From: Verrucomicrobiota bacterium
Lineage (GTDB): Bacteria; Verrucomicrobiota; Verrucomicrobiia; Opitutales; Opitutaceae
Assembly (NCBI GenBank): GCA_023386835.1
Contig: JAEWIY010000131.1
Coordinates: 1 to 29,329 of the forward strand
Direction of reading: 5' to 3'
Length of the DNA stretch: 29,329 nt
Shown: one piece after another, positions 24,204 through 29,329 of the stretch
Layout: each line of letters opens with the position of its first letter
How positions within the stretch are numbered: position 1 is the first letter of the stretch
The notes under the pieces: generated by a model
Seen by the model: the letters and a program-made list of their open reading frames with translations, nothing else
Told to the model about the DNA's origin: nothing
The model's database searches: none
Position numbers and translations under genes: made by a program

Positions 24204-25514
24204 ATGGAACGCCTTCTCACGTGGGCCCGCGAGAACCCGCAGTTTGCCGCCCTCACAATGGGTGGGCTGATCGTGGCGTTTGTGCTCGGGCTGTTCGCCG
24301 TCCTGATGAGCCGCTCGGGCATGTCGTTGCGGCCGATCATCTGGTTTGCCGGGTTCTTCGGCATCATCGCCGGCCCACAGGCCTTCGTGCATCTGCTGGA
24401 CGGATTGGCTGCTCGCAAGGCGCGCCAAGACTCCACGGTCTCTTCCGCTGGTGGGGCATTGAAGCCGATTCCGTGGGAGCAGGTGTTTGGTCCCGAAGCG
24501 GACCCGACCTTGATCACGGATGCGACCGAGAGCTTCGCACCGGTGATCGGCAAGTCGGCGGCTGCGAAGCTGTCGTTCTCGCGCGATGGCACGAATGTCC
24601 TCGCCGCCCGGTTTGACTCGCCGGCCGAGGCGCAGGCGTCACTGAACCGTTACGGGCAGGTGTTTGGTTTTGCGCAGGTCCAAGGCAGCGATGCGAACGG
24701 TTGGACGGCCCGGCGTTTTGGCGGCCAGGGCGAATGGTCGCACGTCGTCGTGGTGGGCTCGGAACTGTATGCGTGGACCGGTGCGGATCGAAACGAAATC
24801 CTGGCCCGGCGCACCCGCGCCCTCGGGCCGTGGCTGCACGAGAGCGCCGGGCATGCGTCCGGTAACGAGTCAACGGATACGCAACGACGAGTCTCCCGGC
24901 GGCTCGTCGCCAACACCGGTTTTCTGGCCGTGTTCCTGCTGGTCAACCTCACCGGTGCGGTGTTCTGGTTCTTCAAGGGTTCGGCTTGGGCGGCGCGGGT
25001 CGAGCCCGCCGCGGTGCGGCAGCCGCTGACGGCGGACGATCTGCGGCGCTCGCTGCTCGCGCTGAACCAGGTCGATCGGCCTGTCACGACGACCCTGCTG
25101 CCCGACGGTTCGATCGAAGTGAACTGGCGTTATGCGGATGCCAAGTGGTTCGACTTGATGCGAGTGCACCGCCTGAAGCGGGTTCACCGCCTGGTGCTCC
25201 AGCCCGACGAAGACAGCGGCACGGTGCGCGTGCGCGAGTACTGGAGCGCGTTTGACGCCTCGGCCGGCCTGGAGGGAGCCACCCTGCGCTGGAAGGCGGC
25301 AACGGGTATCCAGTTTTTCGCGATCGAGCACCAGCGTGTCCTGGGCGCACAACTGGGCAGCGATGGTCGTCCGACCGGTGCGTTGAGCAAGGCTTACACG
25401 TTCAATCTACAAGAACTGAAGCAGCCGATCATCGACAGCGTCACCCAAGCCGGCTGGCGCTGGCAGCCCGTGGCCTGGAATGCGCCGCGCGCCTTGCGCT
25501 GGCTGACGGAGTGA
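24204..25514 (+). CDS. Membrane protein of unknown function (cluster gene B)
   Basis: 436 aa. Three membrane segments are visible: residues 14-35 (FAALTMGGLIVAFVLGLFAV), 43-65 and 237-257 (TGFLAVFLLVNLTGAVFWFF). Between TM2 and TM3 is a soluble domain of about 165 residues; after TM3 comes another of about 180 (VTTTLLPDGSIEVNWRYADA, AKWFDLMRVHRLKRVHRLVL, TVRVREYWSAFD). The TM2-TM3 domain and the C-terminal domain must lie on opposite sides of the membrane. I do not recognise the family. The stop codon overlaps the start of gene C by GTGA, so B and C are translationally coupled. Confidence 0.72.
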   Translation: MERLLTWARENPQFAALTMGGLIVAFVLGLFAVLMSRSGMSLRPIIWFAGFFGIIAGPQAFVHLLDGLAARKARQDSTVSSAGGALKPIPWEQVFGPEADPTLITDATESFAPVIGKSAAAKLSFSRDGTNVLAARFDSPAEAQASLNRYGQVFGFAQVQGSDANGWTARRFGGQGEWSHVVVVGSELYAWTGADRNEILARRTRALGPWLHESAGHASGNESTDTQRRVSRRLVANTGFLAVFLLVNLTGAVFWFFKGSAWAARVEPAAVRQPLTADDLRRSLLALNQVDRPVTTTLLPDGSIEVNWRYADAKWFDLMRVHRLKRVHRLVLQPDEDSGTVRVREYWSAFDASAGLEGATLRWKAATGIQFFAIEHQRVLGAQLGSDGRPTGALSKAYTFNLQELKQPIIDSVTQAGWRWQPVAWNAPRALRWLTE

Positions 25515-26197
25515 GCGCCATGGGCATGGTCATCGATCATCTGCGGGCTGATCAGCACGTGCGCGTCAGTCACGACTTCATTGACGCCCGGGGGCGTCGG
25601 ATCCGCTCCGGCGTGCGCGGCGTGTTGCGCCGCCTCGATCTCGACTGGCCGCGCCAGGAAATCGTGCTCGTGTGGGAGCGCGACGGTGGCGCGCGGGAGG
25701 AACTGCGCTTCGCGTTGCGGGCGACCGAGGGGCCGCGCAACGGCGCGATGCGCGAGTTTTTTGATCTGGATGAGCCCGCGCCGGCTCCCAGCGCCGCTGC
25801 CGGGGCTCCCAGCGCCGAGTCGTTGCGGCCGGTGCGCGAACTGGCTGTTCCGACGCTGACGCGGGACCTGATCACGGACCCAGCGCAGCGAGAGCAGGCA
25901 CTGCAACGGCTCTGGGCGCTGGCCCATGCGCGTCGCTTCGACGAGGCGCACGAGCAGCTGCGGGTGCTGGCGCAGGCGACCCGGCGGGAAGGGGAGCTCG
26001 AGTTGCTGGCCGGGGATGTGGCCGAGCTCGCGGCGGTGTATCGAGTTTCTCGTGACCAACTCACGTACTGCTGGCTGCGCGAGCGGGCGTTGGATCTCTG
26101 GTATGCCTGGGGCTCGCAAGCGACGGCCGGCGGAGAAGGCGCCGTGCGTGGCCGCCGGATCCGCGAAATCGAAGCGCGGCTGCCCAAGCCGGCCTGA
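25511..26197 (+). CDS. Soluble protein of unknown function (cluster gene C)
   Basis: 228 aa from the GTG that overlaps the gene B stop; ATGs at 25520 and 25526 are alternatives. The N-terminal 85 residues look beta-rich (HVRVSHDFIDARGRRIRSGV, EIVLVWERDGGAREELRFAL), ending in AMREFFDLDEP. An Ala/Pro linker (AAAGAPSAESL) leads to a helical C-terminus (ARRFDEAHEQLRVLAQATRR, LLAGDVAELAAVYRVSRDQL) that resembles a short TPR-like or helical-hairpin region. No signal peptide or catalytic motif. The stop codon abuts the second copy of the conserved upstream element. Confidence 0.68.
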   Translation: MSAMGMVIDHLRADQHVRVSHDFIDARGRRIRSGVRGVLRRLDLDWPRQEIVLVWERDGGAREELRFALRATEGPRNGAMREFFDLDEPAPAPSAAAGAPSAESLRPVRELAVPTLTRDLITDPAQREQALQRLWALAHARRFDEAHEQLRVLAQATRREGELELLAGDVAELAAVYRVSRDQLTYCWLRERALDLWYAWGSQATAGGEGAVRGRRIREIEARLPKPA

Positions 26198-26257
26198 CCG
26201 GGCCAATCGGCTACCGCCAGCCGGCCCATACCGGGCCCGCGGCGCAGCTGTTATCGT
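26198..26257 (+). promoter_or_regulatory. Conserved upstream element, copy 2
   Basis: Begins at the base after the gene C stop codon. The 36-nt block 26198-26233 is 30/36 identical to copy 1, and CTGTTATCGT (26248-26257) lies at the same 50-nt offset. It precedes the ATG of gene D by 75 nt. The remaining leader ends in a pyrimidine-rich run (CCTCCCCTCCCC) with no Shine-Dalgarno. Confidence 0.6.
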
Positions 26258-26332
26258 CTTTCCGCTGTTCAACGAGCAGCTCCGCCCACGGCGGAAACTT
26301 CCAACCTGAAACTCAGACAACCTCCCCTCCCC

Positions 26333-26749
26333 ATGACCGCTCCTCTTGTTGAAGCTCCGATCAGCGATGCCAATACGCACTACCTCACGCTCGGCTACGT
26401 CGACGCGTACGATGCCGTGCTGAACTGCGACTACGCCTTTGTCGCTTACAAGGAAACTGACAGTTCCGGCGCCTGGCGTGTGCGTATCCGTTCTTCGCAG
26501 ACGGCCGGCGCGGTGTTCGAGCCGGACGCGATAATTCGCAAGGCCCGCGAAACGGGCGCCCAGGGCCAGCCGTATTTTGTTTGGGGCTACAGCTTTGACC
26601 CGAGCCCGTCTGATCGCCGCAACATCCAGTTCCGGGTGCACGTCGCGAACGGCCGTCCGTCCGAGATCGAGATGTACGTGCAACTGCGCAACTACGACGG
26701 CAGCGCCGGCGAAGCCAAGTCGGTGAAGTTCGCCTGGCCCGCCGCCTGA
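26333..26749 (+). CDS. Small soluble protein of unknown function (cluster gene D)
   Basis: 138 aa, no signal peptide, no membrane segment, mostly predicted beta strands (HYLTLGYVDAYDAVLNCDYA, WRVRIRSSQTAGAVFEPD, RNIQFRVHVANGRPSEIEMY, VQLRNYD). Aromatic-rich and compact, it could be a beta-sandwich binding protein. One Cys only. I do not recognise it. It has its own upstream element and is followed by a strong hairpin, so it may be made as a separate, abundant transcript. Confidence 0.68.
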   Translation: MTAPLVEAPISDANTHYLTLGYVDAYDAVLNCDYAFVAYKETDSSGAWRVRIRSSQTAGAVFEPDAIIRKARETGAQGQPYFVWGYSFDPSPSDRRNIQFRVHVANGRPSEIEMYVQLRNYDGSAGEAKSVKFAWPAA

Positions 26750-26760
26750 GCGACCTGGCG

Positions 26761-26805
26761 CGCGCGGCACGGCGGGCGGTTGACCGCCGCTGCCGTGCCG
26801 GCGCG
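26761..26805 (+). terminator. Long GC hairpin between genes D and E
   Basis: GGCGG-TTGA-CCGCC forms the inner stem, GGCACGGC pairs with GCCGTGCC, and CGCGC with GCGCG, giving 18 bp with small bulges. It begins 11 nt after the gene D stop and 34 nt before the gene E start. Few Ts follow, so it may be a partial terminator or an mRNA stability/processing structure within the cluster. Confidence 0.55.
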
Positions 26806-26838
26806 GCCCCGTTTCCAGCAACTACCCCTTCCCCCGGA

Positions 26839-28155
26839 ATGAACTGGCTGCTCTCTTTTGTGGTGGGCCTCGCGACGGCTGCCTGGGCCGGTTTCGGCGT
26901 CGCCTGGTTGGCCACACGCTGGGTCAAATGGCACCGCATCTCCTCCTTTGAAGGCGGCGCCGGGTACTACGTCGTTTTCCTCACTTTTGTCGGCCTTATC
27001 GTCGGCGGCGTGTTGGGGCTGGTGATGGCGCGGGTTGTCGCCGCGCGTCCGGATCCCGCGTTCTTCAAAGCACTCGTCTGGTCGTTTGGCACCGTGGGTG
27101 GCCTGCTCGTGATCCTCGGTGGGATCATCCGCATGACCGCGGACCTTCCACCGACGCTCGATGGCCGGCGACTGCAACTCCAGGTCGAGGTACGTACGCC
27201 GGTTGGGCTGCCCCTTCCGACCGAGTCGGCGCGGTCCTGTCCATATGTGACGATCGAAGTCGCGCGGGGAGAGAGTCCATCGGCCGGATTACTCCGCTTC
27301 GACGAGGCTCAAGAGGTGGACAATCGATGGATTGTCCCGGCTACGGTGCCGCTCGGTACGAGCCAAAAGACAAAGTTCCTGCGCGCTCGTTTGAGTGAAG
27401 AAAACGACGTGGTGGTCCTCCTGCCGTTCGGGTCGGAACTGCCGCCGCTCGACATGTGGAGTGACTGGCTCGATGCCGGCTGGCCGGCGGGCCAATCGGA
27501 GCCGCCGCTGGCGGAGCGCTTCAGCATGCGTTATCGCGTGGAGTTGGTGCCGGATCACCGGCTCGCCCCAGCACAGGCCGAACAAGAGGCCCAGGTCGCG
27601 CCGGAGTCCGAAGCTCGGGCGTTTGCGGCGCTGACGCCGACCGATCCGGTGGCGGCGTGGTTGCCGTACACCGCATACGACGTTCGCCTCGAGTGGAAAG
27701 CCACCGCGCTGAACACGCTGCGCGCGCACCCCGGGCTGCTGGACGAGTTGCGCCCGATGGCCTTGGGCGCTGACACGAACGTCGCCACGGGTGCGCTGCG
27801 GCTCTTCCTCGAGTTGCCGCGCCCCACGGCGGAATGGAATACGTTCTTCTCCGACGTCGCGCGGGATATCACCGATCGCCTCCGGACGGCCGTCGCGACC
27901 TCCGTGGAGGCCGACCCCAGTTACGAGGCCGCGGCCGACGCGTCGGCCCGGTTCAGCGCGTGGCGCGCGGTGGTGTCGCATTTGCGAACGGAGGCTGCGG
28001 GCGACTTCGTACCGGAGCTCGCGGAGATGCTGGAACTCGCGCGACAGCGGCCGGACAGCATCGCGCTGCGGCAGGACGTCGTCCGCGTGGCCAGTTACTA
28101 TCTCAAGGAATGGGCGGGCGTCGCACCGCTGGCGACCGATCCCCTGCCACGTTGA
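26839..28155 (+). CDS. Membrane protein of unknown function (cluster gene E)
   Basis: 438 aa. Three N-terminal membrane helices: residues 4-26 (LLSFVVGLATAAWAGFGVAW), 43-66 (YYVVFLTFVGLIVGGVLGLV) and 78-97 (LVWSFGTVGGLLVILGGIIR). The remaining 340 residues are soluble: a beta-rich part (LQLQVEVRTPVGLPLP, ENDVVVLLPFGSELPPLDMW) and a helical C-terminus with repeated acidic/aromatic helices (LRLFLELPRPTAEWNTFFSD, FVPELAEMLELARQ). With three helices, the N-terminus and the large domain lie on opposite sides of the membrane. Family not recognised. Gene F follows 5 nt later, so the two are co-expressed. Confidence 0.72.
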   Translation: MNWLLSFVVGLATAAWAGFGVAWLATRWVKWHRISSFEGGAGYYVVFLTFVGLIVGGVLGLVMARVVAARPDPAFFKALVWSFGTVGGLLVILGGIIRMTADLPPTLDGRRLQLQVEVRTPVGLPLPTESARSCPYVTIEVARGESPSAGLLRFDEAQEVDNRWIVPATVPLGTSQKTKFLRARLSEENDVVVLLPFGSELPPLDMWSDWLDAGWPAGQSEPPLAERFSMRYRVELVPDHRLAPAQAEQEAQVAPESEARAFAALTPTDPVAAWLPYTAYDVRLEWKATALNTLRAHPGLLDELRPMALGADTNVATGALRLFLELPRPTAEWNTFFSDVARDITDRLRTAVATSVEADPSYEAAADASARFSAWRAVVSHLRTEAAGDFVPELAEMLELARQRPDSIALRQDVVRVASYYLKEWAGVAPLATDPLPR

Positions 28156-28160
28156 TCGAC

Positions 28161-29234
28161 ATGAGCATTTCGGCGTTCGATCCGCGTTTCGCTGAGTTTC
28201 CACCGGCGCTGCGAGCGCTGGTGGAAGCGGAGCTGGCCGCCGGCAACTCCGTGCTGGAGATCGGACACGGCTTTCCGGCCCCGCCGGTGGGCGCATATGT
28301 GAAACTGGGTCGCGCCGTCACGACGCGTGAGCGGCGGTCAACGCCCGAGCTCTCCTTTTACGATCGGCATTCTTCGCTCTACTCCGGCGAATGGACCGAT
28401 GCGCGGCGGTTCTTCTTTGTGATCGAACCACCGCGACCGCCGGACGAGCCGCCGCCGTTGCCGGCCTCTTCGCCCGCGGAGTCTGGCGCGACAGGAGCAA
28501 GGACGTCACCGAAGCCGTCATCGCGGAGCGATGCGCCGACGGAGTTCGAAGCTGAGGTTCGGTCGCGTTTGCGGACCGTTTTCCTCGCCGGGCGCGTGAA
28601 ACGCTTTCGGGAGAGTATGAACATCGATTACGAGAAGTGGCGCGAAGGCATCGGCTACGATCTCACCTTGCTGGACGAAGCGACGCCGGAGGAGCGCCGC
28701 GACATCGAGCGCATGCTCCTCACCCGCGGGGCGCGCGATTGGCGCGACGTGGAGGCATTGGCCCGGTTCGATTCCGTGGCGGCGCGGCGGGAACTGGAGC
28801 GCGTGTTCGCCGGACCTGACGCTGCTCTGCGTGGCGCCGTCCTGCGCTACCGGCCGGACCTCGTGAACGAGGAACCGAAACGCGAGCACTTGATCGAGGC
28901 GCTGCGGACCGCGGAATTTTATGGCGGCTTGTCGGAAGCGCTCGACGCGGTCGCCGAGTTCCATCCGCCCGAAATCGTGCGGGAAGTTTTCCATGGCGCG
29001 CTCGGGCGCAGCGGAACGGAGGCGGTGCACTTTGCCGGGCTGTTGTTGTTCCTCTTTGGGCAGGCGAAGTCGCGCTTCGACTGGGACGAGCGCCCGTTCC
29101 TCTTGACGTTCGCAACGCCCGATCCGGCGGCGCGGCGGGCGGCCTTTATCAGCCTCTGCGACCGGATCGGCGTCGATCCGCAGCCGTATCTCAACGAGGC
29201 GGCGGGCCACGCGGCAGGTCAGCCCGGCTCCTGA
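28161..29234 (+). CDS. HEAT-like repeat protein with a separate N-terminal domain (cluster gene F)
   Basis: 357 aa. Residues 1-92 form one domain (FPPALRALVEAELAAGNSVL, GHGFPAPPVGAYVKLGR, FYDRHSSLYSGEWTDARRFF). A Pro/Ser linker (90-125) leads to a helical region with HEAT-like character (152-345): NIDYEKWREGIGYDLTLLDE, DWRDVEALARFDSVAARREL, AEFYGGLSEALDAVAEFHPP and AVHFAGLLLFLFGQAKSRFD. HEAT-like arrays usually act as binding scaffolds. No enzyme motif or signal peptide, so cytoplasmic. The last gene of the cluster, followed by a hairpin with a T-rich run. The open frame extends 109 codons upstream antisense-free but overlaps gene E; the ATG at 28161 is the plausible start. Confidence 0.75.
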   Translation: MSISAFDPRFAEFPPALRALVEAELAAGNSVLEIGHGFPAPPVGAYVKLGRAVTTRERRSTPELSFYDRHSSLYSGEWTDARRFFFVIEPPRPPDEPPPLPASSPAESGATGARTSPKPSSRSDAPTEFEAEVRSRLRTVFLAGRVKRFRESMNIDYEKWREGIGYDLTLLDEATPEERRDIERMLLTRGARDWRDVEALARFDSVAARRELERVFAGPDAALRGAVLRYRPDLVNEEPKREHLIEALRTAEFYGGLSEALDAVAEFHPPEIVREVFHGALGRSGTEAVHFAGLLLFLFGQAKSRFDWDERPFLLTFATPDPAARRAAFISLCDRIGVDPQPYLNEAAGHAAGQPGS

Positions 29235-29242
29235 CGCGAAGT

Positions 29243-29271
29243 CCGCGGGCCGCGGGCGCGGCGTTTATTTT
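29243..29271 (+). terminator. Possible terminator at the end of the cluster
   Basis: CCGCG (29243-29247) can pair with CGCGG (29257-29261) around a GC-rich loop, followed by CGTTTATTTT. The short stem makes this a modest candidate, 9 nt after the gene F stop. Confidence 0.4.
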
Positions 29272-29329
29272 CGGCCCGTTGTAACTTCGGCCTGTGTCTC
29301 GGGGTAGACCGAGGCATGAATTGCTATTC

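Noticed and set aside
29316..29329. ATG at the right edge (MNCY...) as the start of a next gene.
   Set aside because: Only four codons are visible and no ribosome-binding or promoter pattern supports it; it cannot be judged.

Overview
The window looks like a chromosomal segment of a high-GC Gram-negative bacterium. The best guess is Verrucomicrobiota, near Opitutaceae. The clues are a DUF1080 protein, a CHRD protein with a C-terminal VPDTA exosortase-type tail, S46 and S9 peptidases, GH43, LemA/TPM proteins, many signal peptides, and start codons that almost all lack a Shine-Dalgarno sequence. This placement is inferred from gene content, not from a marker gene. I see no rRNA, complete tRNA, CRISPR array, insertion sequence or phage gene, and base composition looks even throughout.

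Layout. 0-4.3 kb: secreted amidase with an Ig-like tail, secreted DUF1080 protein, and a divergent CHRD surface protein. 4.4-8.4 kb: OsmC-type peroxidase, modA-modB without modC, aldo/keto reductase and a small membrane protein. 8.4-10.3 kb: an operon lemA-TPM-TPM. 10.5-12.6 kb: an S46 dipeptidyl-peptidase. 12.8-14.4 kb: an operon SnoaL-like protein, TetR regulator, cytochrome c, headed by a perfect 16-bp palindrome that is a good operator candidate. 14.5-15.4 kb: exported protein with three PepSY-like repeats and a clear rho-independent terminator. 15.8-19.8 kb: S9 peptidase, exported D-Ala-D-Ala dipeptidase and a GH43 glycosidase. 19.8-22.7 kb: hybrid histidine kinase with a Nudix hydrolase 12 nt downstream.

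22.8-29.3 kb holds the part I cannot assign: six same-strand genes (exported two-domain protein, two multi-pass membrane proteins, two small soluble proteins, one HEAT-like protein). They form two or three transcription units. Units 1 and 2 are headed by copies of the same upstream element (30 of 36 bases identical, followed at identical spacing by CTGYTAYCGT). This shared control is the main reason to regard the genes as one system, and it is the best candidate here for something undescribed.

Together the recognisable genes suggest a heterotroph that degrades peptides and plant-type carbohydrates in the envelope and outside the cell (S46, S9, D-Ala-D-Ala dipeptidase, amidase, DUF1080, GH43), with peroxide defence and envelope sensing.
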